Origin: Pseudomonas hormoni
GTDB taxonomy: Bacteria; Pseudomonadota; Gammaproteobacteria; Pseudomonadales; Pseudomonadaceae
Direction: 5' to 3'
Length of the DNA: 64,000 nucleotides
Assembly: GCF_018502625.1 (NCBI RefSeq)
Contig: NZ_CP075566.1
Location: forward strand, 4,574,001-4,638,000
Positions 33,653 through 44,808 of this stretch are shown here, piece by piece. The notes beneath the pieces were generated by a model that was not told the origin of the DNA, made no database searches, and was given only the letters and a program-made list of their open reading frames with translations. Numbering within the stretch: the first letter of the stretch is position 1; each line of letters begins with the position of its first letter. The position numbers and the translations under genes were made by a program.

Positions 33653-35463
33653 ATGATCGCTTGCCTGCGGCTGTTCACTGCCCTCTGCCTCGCTGCCTTG
33701 CTGGCGGCTTGCGCCAGCTCGCCCTCTTCCAGCCTTGGCGAACTTCCACGGACCCCGGATGCCAGCATCGAGCAACTGCTCGATCAGGCCGCCAAAAGCA
33801 AAACGCCGGAGCAAGCTGCGCTGCTTCGCCTGAGTGCGGCAGACCTGGCTTATCGCCAGGGCAATGCCGGCCAGTCCGCGCAAATCCTGCAACAAGTGCC
33901 GGTCGAACAACTCAAGCCTGGCCAACAGGTGTTCGCCAGCACCCTGGCGGCTGAACTGGCCATGGTGCGCAATCAGCCGAAAGCAGCGCTGACTGCCTTG
34001 AGCCACCCGAGCCTGCAGCGCCTGGGCGAATTGCCTGTCGAACAACAGGTTCGCACCGGCACCGTGCATGCCCGCGCCCTCGAGGCCGATGGCCAGACCC
34101 TCGCCGCCGCACGGGAGCGTATTTTCATCGCGCCGATGCTGAGCGGTGAAGCGGCAAGCAAAAACCACGAAGCGATCTGGACCCTGATCGCCTCGCTGCC
34201 GACCGATCAACTGCAGCCGACCACCAACGACGACCTCGGTGGCTGGATGGGCCTGGCGCTGGCCGTGAAAACCGCTGGCACCCTGGAGCAGCAGCAAGCC
34301 GCGATCGATAACTGGCGCGCCCAGAACCCTAAACACCCGGCCGCCGTCCAGCTGCCGCTGCCACTGACCAAACTCAAGGAACTGGCCAGCCAGCCCCTGA
34401 GCAAGATCGCCCTGCTGCTGCCGCAAGACGGCCCGCTGGCATCGGTCGGCAAAGCGCTTCGTGAAGGTTTCATGGCGGCTCATTACCAGGCTCAACAAGC
34501 CGGTCAGAAGCCGCCAGCCATCGAGTTCTATGACAGCTCGCGCCTGACCTCCCTCGACGAGTTCTATCGCAAGGCCCAGGCCGATGGCGTGCAACTGGTC
34601 GTCGGGCCACTGGAAAAGCCGCTGGTCAAACAGCTCAGCGCTCGCCCACAACTGCCGATCACCACCCTGGCGCTGAATTACAGCGAAGGCGAACAAGGCC
34701 CGGCGCAGCTGTTCCAGTTCGGTCTTGCCGCTGAAGACGAAGCCCGCGAAGTGTCCCGCCGCGCACGCGCCGACGGCCTGCATCGCGCCGCCATCATGGT
34801 GCCGAAAGGCGAATGGGGCGATCGCGTACTCAGAGCATTCAGCCAGGATTGGCAAGCCAACGGCGGTAGCATCGTTGCCACCGAACGCGTAGACCAACCG
34901 GTGCAACTGGCCCAGCAGATTGCCGACATGTTCCAGCTGCGCCAGAGCGAAGGCCGCGCCAAGAGCCTGCAAAGCACTGTTGGCTCGCAGGTAGCCGCCC
35001 AGCCGTCGCGCCGCCAGGACATCGAGTTCATCTTCCTGGCCGCTACACCTCAGCAAGCCCAGCAGATCAAACCGACCCTGAACTTCCAGTACGCCGGTGA
35101 TGTGCCGGTTTACGCCACGTCCCACGTGTTCAGCGCCAGCGGCGACGTCAACCAGTACAACGACATGAACGGCATTCGCTTTTGCGAAACCCCATGGCTG
35201 CTGGATGCCAACGATCCACTGCGCAAACAAGTGACAGCACAATGGCCACAAGCCGGCGGCAGCCTGGGTCGTCTGTATGCGATGGGCGTCGATGCCTATC
35301 GTCTGGCACCACGCCTGGGGCAACTCAAGGCGTTGCCGGACAGCCGCATCGAAGGTCAATCGGGTAGTCTGGGCATGACGCAGAACCAACGCGTGGTGCG
35401 TCAGTTGCCATGGGCCCAGTTCGTCAGCGGCCAGGTTCAACGCCTGCCGGACACCCCGCGCTG

Positions 35464-35464
<1 letters not shown>
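33653..35464 (+). CDS. lpoA: Penicillin-binding protein activator LpoA (YraM)
   Basis: 603 residues. A lipoprotein signal peptide with lipobox LLAAC (C at about residue 21) anchors it to the outer membrane. An N-terminal helical TPR-like domain (about 30-260) is followed by a periplasmic-binding-protein-like domain (about 270-600, starting ISKIALLLPQDGPL after KELASQPL). LpoA reaches through the periplasm to stimulate PBP1a. Start ATG 33653 has AGGA upstream. Its stop overlaps the yraN start. Gene order lpoA-yraN-diaA-dolP matches E. coli yraM-N-O-P. Confidence 0.94.
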
Positions 35465-37099
<1,635 letters not shown>

Positions 37100-37110
37100 C
37101 ACATCCTCCT

Positions 37111-37176
37111 GTAGGAGCCAGGCTTGCCGGCGAAGGCGATTTCCAGGACGCCTTCGCCGGCAAGCCTGGCTCCTAC
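37111..37176. repeat. REP doublet (perfect inverted pair)
   Basis: GTAGGAGCCAGGCTTGCCGG continuing CGAAGGCG is exactly mirrored by CGCCTTCGCCGGCAAGCCTG continuing GCTCCTAC, with a 10-bp centre. It lies between dolP and the terminator. Confidence 0.92.
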
Positions 37177-37180
37177 ATGA

Positions 37181-37222
37181 AATAAAAAAGGGTGATCCTT
37201 GCGGATCACCCTTTTTTTATTT
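37181..37222. terminator. Bidirectional terminator between dolP and sspB
   Basis: AAAAAAGGGTGATCC and GGATCACCCTTTTTT form a symmetric hairpin with a TTGC loop and A/T tracts on both sides. It serves the plus-strand lpoA operon; for the minus strand it overlaps the last codons of sspB. Confidence 0.9.
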
Positions 37223-37630
37223 CACCACTTTCAAACTGGGTCGACCGCTGGGACGCGGCGGCTCACTGTCCGGTGGCGGAAGATCATCATCCGGCTCGAT
37301 CTCTTCATCGTCTTCCATAGGCGATTCCAGATCGAACACCATGCCCTGACCGTTCTCCCGGGCGTAAATGCCCAGGATCGATGCGATAGGCACGTACAGG
37401 GTGTGCGGCACGCCACCGAAGCGCCCTTCGAAGCTGACCGCTTCGTTGTCCATGTGCAAATGACGCACGGCGGCCGGCGATACGTTCAGGACAATCTGTC
37501 CGTCACTGGCGAAACCTTGTGGCACCTGCACCGACGGATATTCGGAATTGACCAGCATGTGCGGGGTGCAATCGTTGTCCACAATCCACTCGTAGAGCGC
37601 GCGGACCAGATAAGGTCGACTGGAGTTCAT
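37217..37630 (-). CDS. sspB: ClpXP specificity-enhancing factor SspB
   Basis: 137 residues. SspB delivers ssrA-tagged proteins to the ClpXP protease. The tag-binding domain covers about residues 1-105 (YLVRALYEWIVDNDCTPHML and EGRFGGVPHTLYVPI). A flexible acidic linker follows, and the C-terminal peptide RPSLKVVK is the conserved ClpX-docking tail. It is 16 bp downstream of sspA. Confidence 0.97.
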   Translation of the reverse strand: MNSSRPYLVRALYEWIVDNDCTPHMLVNSEYPSVQVPQGFASDGQIVLNVSPAAVRHLHMDNEAVSFEGRFGGVPHTLYVPIASILGIYARENGQGMVFDLESPMEDDEEIEPDDDLPPPDSEPPRPSGRPSLKVVK

Positions 37631-37646
37631 AGCGGCTCCTTAAGCC

Positions 37647-38264
37647 TTAGCGCATATCGCGTTCGACACCAGACAGACTCGCCTGGAAAGCCTCACGCGC
37701 AAACGAGCGCTCCATATAATCAAGCAGCGGCTTGGCAGGCCGCGGCAGTTCAATACCCAGAATCGGCAAGCGCCAGAGTATTGGCAGTAGGCAGCAATCC
37801 ACCAGACTTTGTTCCTCGCTGAGGAAAAACGGCTTGTCGGCAAACAACGGCGACACGCCAGTCAGGCTTTCGCGCAGCTCTTTACGAGCGACGACACGGG
37901 CAGCTTCCTTGGTCCGAGAATCCAGGATCAGATCCACCAGGCCACACCAGTCACGCTGAATACGATGAATCAGCAGACGGCTGTTGGCACGCGCCACTGG
38001 ATAAACCGGCAGCAGAGGCGGATGCGGGTAACGCTCATCCAGATATTCCATCACCACGGTCGACTCCCACAGCGCCAGGTCACGATCGACCAGGGTGGGC
38101 AGGCTTCCGTAAGGGTTCACCTCAATCAGTTTAGGCGGCTGGCGGCCAGCTTCCACGTAAATGATCTCGGCGCTGACACCCTTCTCTGCAAGTACGATGC
38201 GCACTCGGTGGGAATAGTGGTCGGCGGGGTCGGAGTAACAGGCCAACCGATTGGTCACGCCCAT
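37647..38264 (-). CDS. sspA: Stringent starvation protein A (GST fold)
   Basis: 205 residues with an N-terminal thioredoxin-like domain ([20 protein letters not shown]) and a C-terminal helical GST domain. SspA binds RNA polymerase and is linked to stationary-phase and virulence control; it lacks GST activity in studied cases. It forms an operon with sspB and follows petC at 150 bp, a gap filled by the long hairpin at 38306-38389. Confidence 0.96.
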   Translation of the reverse strand: MGVTNRLACYSDPADHYSHRVRIVLAEKGVSAEIIYVEAGRQPPKLIEVNPYGSLPTLVDRDLALWESTVVMEYLDERYPHPPLLPVYPVARANSRLLIHRIQRDWCGLVDLILDSRTKEAARVVARKELRESLTGVSPLFADKPFFLSEEQSLVDCCLLPILWRLPILGIELPRPAKPLLDYMERSFAREAFQASLSGVERDMR

Positions 38265-38305
38265 GGCGGTCCTCCTCGCTTGTTGAAATTATCGGAAGCG
38301 GAAAA

Positions 38306-38389
38306 GCGCGCGCGCCCAGAGGGCGCCTCCCGTAACGCCTGGATCACCAGGCTCGTTACACCTTCAGAGACGCCCTTGGGCGCGCGCGA
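38306..38389 (-). terminator. Very long GC-rich hairpin between petC and sspA
   Basis: On the minus strand an 84-nt sequence folds on itself: outer arms GCGCGCGCCCA/TGGGCGCGCGC, then GGGCG/CGCCC, GTAACG/CGTTAC and an inner GCCTGG/CCAGGC hairpin, followed by CTTTTCC. It could terminate petABC transcripts, partly attenuate sspA or protect mRNA ends. The T run is short, so termination is only probable. Confidence 0.55.
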
Positions 38390-38414
38390 TTAACAGCAAT
38401 TGCTTGAATCTTTA

Positions 38415-39197
38415 TCAGTGCACATCTTTCCAGTATTCGCGCTTGAGCAAGTAGGCGAATACGAAGAAGAACGCCAGGTACAGCAAGACGTAGGTACCAA
38501 TGCGCTGATGCTGCAGCTTAACCGGGTTAGCCGAGTAAGCGAGGAAGGTTACCAGATTCTTGACCTTCTCATCGAACTGCTCTTCGGTCAGAGCACCGCT
38601 CTTCGGCACGATGGTCAGCTGATCGCACGCTTCATGAGTCAGCGCGGTACCGGTCAGCGGATCATATTGCTTCTTGCCGTCTTCGACGATCTGCACCTGT
38701 TTGCAACCTACGACCTGGCGACCTTGCAGGCCTACCAGGACGTTCGGCATGCCCACGTTCGGGAAGACCTTGTTGTTCACACCCCAAGGACGCGACGGAT
38801 CTTCGTAGAACGACTTCAGGTAACCGTAGAGCCAGTCGGTACCACGAACACGAGCCACCAGGGTCAGGTCAGGCGGCGCAGCACCGAACCAGGTCTTGGC
38901 GTCAGCCGGCTGCATGCCGATGTTCATGTGGTCGCCGATCTTGGCACCCGTGAACACCAGCTTCGACAGCATCAGATCGTGAGGAATGCCCAGATCATCG
39001 GCAACACGCTCGTAGCGCTGGAACTTGGCACTGTGGCAACCCATGCAGTAGTTGGCGAACGTACGCGCGCCGTCTTGCATGGCCGCCTTGTCGGAAACGT
39101 CGATGTCGACCTTTTCCAGCTCGGGACCACCGTGTTCAGCCGCGAAGGACAGTACAGGCAAAACAGCAAGAATCAGTACAGCAAATAGCTTTTTCAT
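38415..39197 (-). CDS. petC: Cytochrome c1 (bc1 complex)
   Basis: 260 residues. An N-terminal signal peptide (MKKLFAVLILAVLPVLSFAA) sends it to the periplasm. The haem-binding CxxCH is in NYCMGCHSAKF, a second ligand region follows near the methionine of NIGMQPAD, and a C-terminal transmembrane anchor is seen at about 235-252 (YVLLYLAFFFVFAYLL). It passes electrons from the Rieske protein to soluble cytochromes. ATG 39197 overlaps the petB stop. Confidence 0.97.
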   Translation of the reverse strand: MKKLFAVLILAVLPVLSFAAEHGGPELEKVDIDVSDKAAMQDGARTFANYCMGCHSAKFQRYERVADDLGIPHDLMLSKLVFTGAKIGDHMNIGMQPADAKTWFGAAPPDLTLVARVRGTDWLYGYLKSFYEDPSRPWGVNNKVFPNVGMPNVLVGLQGRQVVGCKQVQIVEDGKKQYDPLTGTALTHEACDQLTIVPKSGALTEEQFDEKVKNLVTFLAYSANPVKLQHQRIGTYVLLYLAFFFVFAYLLKREYWKDVH

Positions 39198-40408
39198 CAG
39201 CCAGTCACCCTTTCCGGAACCGGTTTGGTCTTCTCGAGCCTGGTGTAGAACGGCATCAGAATGAAGTAGGCGAAGTACAGGAAGGTACACACCTGCGACA
39301 GCAGCGTACGGCCTGGAGTCGGCGCCAGAACGCCCAGCACGCCCAGAATCACGAACGAAATGCAGAACACCCAGAGCCAGATCTTGCTCAACCAGCCCTT
39401 GTAGCGCATCGACTTGACCGGACTACGGTCCAGCCATGGTAGGACGAACAGCACAGCGATGGCCGCGCCCATGGCGATAACGCCCAGGAGCTTGTCCGGA
39501 ACCGCCCGCAGAATCGCGTAGAACGGGGTGAAGTACCAAACCGGAGCGATGTGCTCTGGCGTCTTGAACGCGTTCGCCACTTCAAAGTTCGGCTTCTCAA
39601 GGAAGTAGCCGCCCATTTCCGGGAAGAAGAACACGATCGAGCAGAAGATAAACAGGAACACCACCACGCCGACGATATCTTTCACGGTGTAGTACGGATG
39701 GAAGGCAATGCCGTCCAGCGGTACGCCGTTTTCGTCTTTGTATTTCTTGATGTCCACGCCGTCCGGGTTGTTCGAGCCGACTTCGTGCAGCGCCAGAACG
39801 TGCAACACCACCAAACCGAGGATCACTATCGGCAGGGCAACCACGTGCAAGGCGAAGAAGCGGTTCAGGGTAATACCGGAAATCAGGTAGTCACCACGGA
39901 TCCACTGGGTCAGGTCGTTACCGATGACCGGGATCGCACCGAACAGCGAGATGATCACCTGGGCCCCCCAGTAGGACATCTGGCCCCACGGAAGCAGGTA
40001 ACCCATGAAGGCTTCCGCCATCAGTGCCAGGTAGATCAGCATGCCAAAGACCCACACCAGCTCACGTGGTTTCTGGTACGAACCGTAGAGCAAGCCACGG
40101 AACATGTGCAGATAGACCACGATGAAGAACGCCGAAGCGCCGGTGGAGTGCAGCAGACGCAGGATCGAGCCGTACTCGACGTCACGCATGATGTATTCGA
40201 CGGAGGCGAATGCTTCTTCCGCCGACGGGGTGTAGCTCATGGTCAGCCAGACACCGGTGACGATCTGGTTGACCAGAACGAGCAGTGCCAGGGAGCCAAA
40301 GAAATAGAAGAAGTTGAAGTTCTTCGGGGCGTAGTACTTGCTGAGATGGTCTTCCCACATTTTGGTCGCGGGAAAGCGCGCATCAACCCAATCCATGAAC
40401 TTGCTCAT
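39197..40408 (-). CDS. petB: Cytochrome b (bc1 complex)
   Basis: 403 residues with eight expected transmembrane helices. It holds the two b haems and the quinol oxidation and quinone reduction sites. The PEWY-equivalent region reads APVWYFTPFYAILRA, and the paired haem histidines appear in LLHSTGASAFFIVVYLHMFR and FFALHVVALPIVILGLVVLH. ATG 40408 (one codon inside a tandem ATG) overlaps the petA stop. Confidence 0.97.
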   Translation of the reverse strand: MSKFMDWVDARFPATKMWEDHLSKYYAPKNFNFFYFFGSLALLVLVNQIVTGVWLTMSYTPSAEEAFASVEYIMRDVEYGSILRLLHSTGASAFFIVVYLHMFRGLLYGSYQKPRELVWVFGMLIYLALMAEAFMGYLLPWGQMSYWGAQVIISLFGAIPVIGNDLTQWIRGDYLISGITLNRFFALHVVALPIVILGLVVLHVLALHEVGSNNPDGVDIKKYKDENGVPLDGIAFHPYYTVKDIVGVVVFLFIFCSIVFFFPEMGGYFLEKPNFEVANAFKTPEHIAPVWYFTPFYAILRAVPDKLLGVIAMGAAIAVLFVLPWLDRSPVKSMRYKGWLSKIWLWVFCISFVILGVLGVLAPTPGRTLLSQVCTFLYFAYFILMPFYTRLEKTKPVPERVTG

Positions 40409-41001
40409 CACGCTTTCTCCGTATCGACGCCAACGACAATGATGTCATCGGTCTCATAGGAATGCGGGGGAACTGGCAGGTTCAAAGGCGCGGGTTGCGA
40501 CTTGTAGACGCGGCCAGCCAAATCGTAGTGGGAACCGTGGCAAGGGCAGAAATAACCACCTACCCAATCCTTGCCCAGATCCGCAGGTGCCACTTCTGGA
40601 CGGAAGGTCGGCGAGCAACCGAGGTGTGTGCAGATACCGATCAGCAGCAGAACCTCTGGCTTGATCGAACGCGTTTCCGGGTCGACATAAGTCGGTTGAG
40701 TCGAGTTCTTGGAGGTCGGGTCAGACAACTGGCCCTCGATCTTTTTCAGATTCCCCAGGATTTCCTCGGTACGGCGGACGATGAACACCGGCTGACCGCG
40801 CCACTCAGCAATCATCTGCTGGCCTGGCTCGATTTTGCTGACATTCACTTTCACCGGTGCACCTGCGGCTTTCGCCTTGGCACTGGGAAACCATGACCCC
40901 ACGAACGGGACCGCAGCCCCCACCGCTCCTGCAGCACCCACCACGGATGTGGCTGCTACCAAGAAGCGACGCCGGCCTGCATTCACGCCGTCATTGCTCA
41001 T
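40408..41001 (-). CDS. petA: Rieske iron-sulfur protein (bc1 complex)
   Basis: 197 residues. A twin-arginine-type N-terminus (GRRRFLVAATSVVG) with a hydrophobic anchor, and the 2Fe-2S cluster motifs CTHLGCSP and CPCHGSHYD. It accepts electrons from quinol at cytochrome b. It is the first gene of petABC and is preceded by a good promoter at 41084-41112. Confidence 0.98.
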   Translation of the reverse strand: MSNDGVNAGRRRFLVAATSVVGAAGAVGAAVPFVGSWFPSAKAKAAGAPVKVNVSKIEPGQQMIAEWRGQPVFIVRRTEEILGNLKKIEGQLSDPTSKNSTQPTYVDPETRSIKPEVLLLIGICTHLGCSPTFRPEVAPADLGKDWVGGYFCPCHGSHYDLAGRVYKSQPAPLNLPVPPHSYETDDIIVVGVDTEKA

Positions 41002-41083
41002 TCAGTCCTCTCCCATCAGCTTTGTGGCCTGTTAAATCAGGCATCTACTAAGTAAAACTATGTACTTATAAAAATTTTGCCGA

Positions 41084-41112
41084 ATGGTAATGAAAAGCCC
41101 CAATTCTGACAA
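41084..41112 (-). promoter_or_regulatory. Sigma70 promoter of petABC
   Basis: Minus strand: -35 TTGTCA (41107-41112), 17-bp spacer, -10 TACCAT (41084-41089). The predicted start is about 75 nt upstream of petA, after the rpsI terminator. Confidence 0.65.
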
Positions 41113-41211
41113 GGTAATTACCGAAGGGCTCCACTGCCAAGCCTTGCAGTATAGGGGCTCTACGGCTGTGGCAAGTTGTCACAGAGCAATTCTTTGATAA
41201 ATCGCACGCAT

Positions 41212-41247
41212 AAAAAAACGCCCAGCTCCGTGAGGAAACTGGGCGTT
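41212..41247 (-). terminator. Terminator of rplM-rpsI
   Basis: On the minus strand AACGCCCAG and CTGGGCGTT form a 9-bp stem followed by a run of T, 22 bp beyond the rpsI stop. Confidence 0.9.
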
Positions 41248-41268
41248 CTTTTTGAACGTGAAAGCGAA

Positions 41269-41661
41269 TTAACGCTTCGAGTACTGCGGACGCTTACGCG
41301 CTTTACGCAGACCGACTTTCTTACGTTCAACTTCACGAGCATCGCGAGTAACGAAGCCAGCTTTGCGCAGAGCGCCACGCAGGGTTTCGTCGTACTGCAT
41401 CAGTGCGCGAGTGATACCGTGGCGGATTGCGCCAGCTTGACCACTTACACCACCGCCGATCACGGTGACGTAGATGTCGAACTTCTCGACAGTCTCAGTC
41501 AATTCCAGCGGCTGACGAACTACCATGCGGGCAGTTTCGCGGCCGAAGAAATTATCCAGCGAACGGTTGTTGATGGAGATGTTACCAGTACCCGGACGCA
41601 GGAAAACGCGTGCGGTTGCGGTCTTGCGACGGCCAGTGCCGTAATTTTGAGTCGCCGACAT
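41269..41661 (-). CDS. rpsI: 30S ribosomal protein S9
   Basis: 130 residues. The N-terminus [19 protein letters not shown], the central [19 protein letters not shown] and the basic C-terminal tail [11 protein letters not shown], which reaches the P-site tRNA, are all typical. It is 14 bp downstream of rplM. Confidence 0.99.
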
Positions 41662-41675
41662 AATGAACTATTCCG

Positions 41676-42104
41676 TTAAAACTTCAGTTCTTGGGGCTGC
41701 TGAGCAGTATGAGGGTGTACAGCGCCCGCATAGACTTTCAGCTTACGATACATGTCGCGACCCAGCGGGTTCTTAGGCAGCATGCCTTTGACCGCGGTCT
41801 CGATCACGCGCTCAGGGGCTTTAGCGATCAGCTTTTCGAAGTTGATCGACTTGATGCCGCCCGGGAAACCGGAGTGGGAGTAGTAGATTTTGTCGGTGGT
41901 TTTAGCACCGGTTACACGAATCTGCTCGGCATTGATAACAACGATGTAATCGCCGGTGTCAACGTGAGGAGTGTACTCAGCTTTATGCTTGCCACGCAGA
42001 CGGCTCGCGATTTCGGTGGCCAGACGACCCAGGGTCTGACCTGCAGCGTCGACGACAAACCAGTCGCGCTGTACTGTTTCCGGTTTAGCAGTAAAAGTTT
42101 TCAT
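41676..42104 (-). CDS. rplM: 50S ribosomal protein L13
   Basis: 142 residues. The motifs [40 protein letters not shown] and [13 protein letters not shown] are those of L13, an early 50S assembly protein. It is first in the rplM-rpsI operon, with a clear promoter at 42146-42174. Confidence 0.99.
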   Translation of the reverse strand: MKTFTAKPETVQRDWFVVDAAGQTLGRLATEIASRLRGKHKAEYTPHVDTGDYIVVINAEQIRVTGAKTTDKIYYSHSGFPGGIKSINFEKLIAKAPERVIETAVKGMLPKNPLGRDMYRKLKVYAGAVHPHTAQQPQELKF

Positions 42105-42145
42105 TCTTTATAGCCTCAGGGGCCGCCCTGTAAATTAGACGGCGG

Positions 42146-42174
42146 ATCTTACTGAATAGTGCGTACTTTGACAA
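42146..42174 (-). promoter_or_regulatory. Sigma70 promoter of rplM-rpsI
   Basis: Minus strand: -35 TTGTCA (42169-42174), 17-bp spacer, -10 TAAGAT (42146-42151). The -35 element is part of a perfect inverted repeat, CTTTGAC/GTCAAAG (42166-42181). Confidence 0.75.
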
Positions 42175-42349
42175 GTCAAAGGCAGCCGGATACAGACGCT
42201 TTCGGGGGCTCGGGTCGGCGCGTCCGTTCAACGGCAAGATTCTTCGGCGGCGGCGCATCACTTCCACTGCAGAAAGAGGTGCGCAATTATGCAGATTGCG
42301 AAAAATATTTCAACCTGCTTTTATGATTGTTTTGCCCAAGGAGCACCCG

Positions 42350-43390
42350 ATGGACTATCGACAGCTAGGCCGAACCAATCTGAACGTGAGCGCCATCTGC
42401 CTCGGAACCATGACCTGGGGCGAGCAAAACAGCGAGGCTGAAGCCTTCGCACAGATTGAACGGGCCAAAAGCGCCGGGATCAATTTCATCGACACCGCCG
42501 AGATGTACCCGGTACCGCCAAAGGCCGATACCTATGCCACCACCGAGCGCTACATCGGCAATTACTTCAAAAGCCGCGGCGATCGTGCCGACTGGATCCT
42601 GGCCAGCAAGATCGCCGGCCCCGGCAACACCATCGACTACATCCGCGACAAAAACCTGCGCCACAACCGCCAGCACATTACTGAAGCGGTGGATGCGAGC
42701 CTGAAACGCCTGCAAACCGATTACATCGATCTCTATCAGTTGCACTGGCCGGAGCGCAGCACCAACTTCTTCGGTCAACTGGGTTACAAACACAAAATCG
42801 AAGCCAACCTGACGCCGCTGGAGGACACCCTCGAAGCACTGGACGAGCAGGTCAAGGCTGGCAAGATCCGCCACATCGGCCTGTCCAACGAAACGCCGTG
42901 GGGCACCATGCGTTTCCTGGCGCTGGCCGAAGCCCGTGGCTGGCCGCGCGCTGTATCGATCCAGAACCCGTACAACCTGCTCAACCGCAGCTTCGAAGTC
43001 GGCCTGGCGGAAATCGCCATCCGCGAACAGTGCGGCCTGCTCGCCTATTCGCCGCTGGCGTTTGGCTTCCTGTCGGGCAAGTACGAAGGTGGCGCGCGTC
43101 CGCCGAAGGGTCGCCTGAGCCTCTACAGCCGCTTCAGCCGCTATTTCAATCCACAGTCGGAAGCAGCGTGTAGCCGTTATGTGGCTCTGGCCCGTGAGCA
43201 CGGCCTGGACCCGGCGCAAATGGCGCTGGCGTTCGTGACGCAGCAGCCGTTCGTGACCAGCAACATCATCGGAGCGACGACGCTGGAACAGCTGGACAGC
43301 AACATTGCCAGCTTCGAGCTGAAACTTTCCGATGAAGTGTTGGCGGGGATTGAGGCGATTCACAAGGATCACCCGAATCCGGCACCTTGA
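42350..43390 (+). CDS. Aldo/keto reductase, Tas-like
   Basis: 346 residues of a TIM-barrel NADP(H)-dependent oxidoreductase. The N-terminus YRQLGRTNLNVSAICLGTMT, catalytic region FIDTAEMYPVPPK (D and Y of the tetrad) and LYQLHWPERSTNFFGQLG fit the Tas/YdhF branch of the family. The NADP phosphate site lies near the C-terminal SNIIGATTLEQLDSN. Start ATG 42350 has a strong AAGGAGC site 6 nt upstream. Substrate unknown. It is a single gene, with a REP doublet after it. Confidence 0.9.
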   Translation: MDYRQLGRTNLNVSAICLGTMTWGEQNSEAEAFAQIERAKSAGINFIDTAEMYPVPPKADTYATTERYIGNYFKSRGDRADWILASKIAGPGNTIDYIRDKNLRHNRQHITEAVDASLKRLQTDYIDLYQLHWPERSTNFFGQLGYKHKIEANLTPLEDTLEALDEQVKAGKIRHIGLSNETPWGTMRFLALAEARGWPRAVSIQNPYNLLNRSFEVGLAEIAIREQCGLLAYSPLAFGFLSGKYEGGARPPKGRLSLYSRFSRYFNPQSEAACSRYVALAREHGLDPAQMALAFVTQQPFVTSNIIGATTLEQLDSNIASFELKLSDEVLAGIEAIHKDHPNPAP

Positions 43391-43406
43391 TGGATTCATA
43401 AACCCA

Positions 43407-43503
43407 ATCGCGAGCAGGCTCGCTCCCACAGTTGATCTGCGTCGAACCACACATGTGTGATCGACATAGAACCCTGTGAGAGCGAGACCGGCTTGCCGGC
43501 GAT
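43407..43503. repeat. REP doublet, imperfect
   Basis: Left unit TCGCGAGCAGGCTCGCTCCC and right unit GAGAGCGAGACCGGCTTGCC with GGCGA, inverted, separated by about 50 bp. It lies between two convergent genes. Confidence 0.75.
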
Positions 43504-43526
43504 GACGATCTAACCGTCACCGCACA

Positions 43527-44663
43527 TCAAAGCGACCGCGCAATAATCTCCTTCATGATTTCATTGGTGCCGGCATAAATCCGCTGCACCCGCGCATCCG
43601 CCCACGCCCGGGCGATCGGGTATTCCCACATGAACCCGTAGCCGCCATGCAACTGCACGCACTCGTCGAGCACCTTGCACTGCAGGTCCGTGCCCCAATA
43701 CTTGGCCATCGCCGCCGTCGGCACATCGAGCTTGCCTTGCAGGTGCAACTCCAGACAGCGATCGACGAAGACCCGGCCAATCTGAATTTCAGTGGCCATT
43801 TCCGCCAGCTTGAAACGGGTGTTCTGGAAGTCGGCAATCGCCTTGCCGAACGCCTTGCGCTCGCGGGTATATTCCAGCGTCCATTGCAGCGCAGCCTCAG
43901 CCGACGCCAATCCGCCCACAGCGACCGTCAGACGCTCCTGCGGCAGTTCCTGCATCAGATACGCAAACCCCATCCCGGCCTGCCCCAGCAGGTTTTCCTT
44001 GGGCACTCGAACATCCTGGAAAAACAGCTCCGACGTGTCCTGTGCCTTCATGCCGACTTTTTCCAGGCGTTTGCCCTTGGCGAAGCCAGGCGTGTTCGCC
44101 TCAACCAGAAACAGGCTGGTGCCCTTCGCGCCCGCCTTCGGATCGGTCTTGGCCACGACAATCACCAGGTCCGCGAGATAGCCGTTGGTGATAAAGGTCT
44201 TCGAACCGTTGATCACGTATTCGTCGCCATCGAGCACCGCGGTGGTTTTCACCCCTTGCAGGTCGGAACCGGCGCCCGGCTCGGTCATGGCAATCGCAGT
44301 GACCATCTCGCCAGACACCAGTTTCGGCAGGTATTTGTGTTTCAGCGTTTCACTGCCGTAATGCAGGATGTACGGCGCGACGATGTCGGAATGAAGGGAG
44401 AAACCGATGCCGGTCAGCCCCAGACGTCCCACCTCTTCGATCACCACCGCGCTGTAGAGAAAGTCTGCCCCCAGCCCACCGTATTCTTCCGGCAGGTGCG
44501 AACAGAGCATCCCCGCCTCCCCTGCCTTGTTCCAGAGCTGGCGGTCGATATAGCCTTGCTTCTCCCATTGAGCATGAAACGGCACGGCCTCTTTCTCGAG
44601 GAACGTTCGCACGCTGTCGCGAAAAAGTTCGTGCTCAGGACTGAACAAGGTTCTGGGGATCAT
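43527..44663 (-). CDS. Acyl-CoA dehydrogenase, long-chain/isovaleryl-like branch
   Basis: 378 residues with the standard three-domain fold and FAD motifs IAMTEPGAGSDLQGVKTTA and GSKTFITNG. The C-terminal segment reads RIYAGTNEIMKEIIA: the glutamate that is the base in medium-chain enzymes is replaced by alanine. The candidate base is instead E243 in ELPQERLTVA, as in mammalian long-chain and isovaleryl-CoA dehydrogenases. It should oxidise an acyl-CoA to the enoyl-CoA, passing electrons to ETF. The gene is divergent from an AraC-type regulator that may control it. Substrate chain not determined. Confidence 0.92.
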   Translation of the reverse strand: MIPRTLFSPEHELFRDSVRTFLEKEAVPFHAQWEKQGYIDRQLWNKAGEAGMLCSHLPEEYGGLGADFLYSAVVIEEVGRLGLTGIGFSLHSDIVAPYILHYGSETLKHKYLPKLVSGEMVTAIAMTEPGAGSDLQGVKTTAVLDGDEYVINGSKTFITNGYLADLVIVVAKTDPKAGAKGTSLFLVEANTPGFAKGKRLEKVGMKAQDTSELFFQDVRVPKENLLGQAGMGFAYLMQELPQERLTVAVGGLASAEAALQWTLEYTRERKAFGKAIADFQNTRFKLAEMATEIQIGRVFVDRCLELHLQGKLDVPTAAMAKYWGTDLQCKVLDECVQLHGGYGFMWEYPIARAWADARVQRIYAGTNEIMKEIIARSL

Positions 44664-44808
44664 GCGACACCTGTCGTTATTGTTAGAGAGAATTGACCTT
44701 CAGAGACTAAGCCGCACGTCCGATACAGGACACTGGACACATCAGACAAAAAATAAGACGATCCAGCCGTCCGGTGACCACTTTCCCCTATAAGAATAAA
44801 GTTGAATT

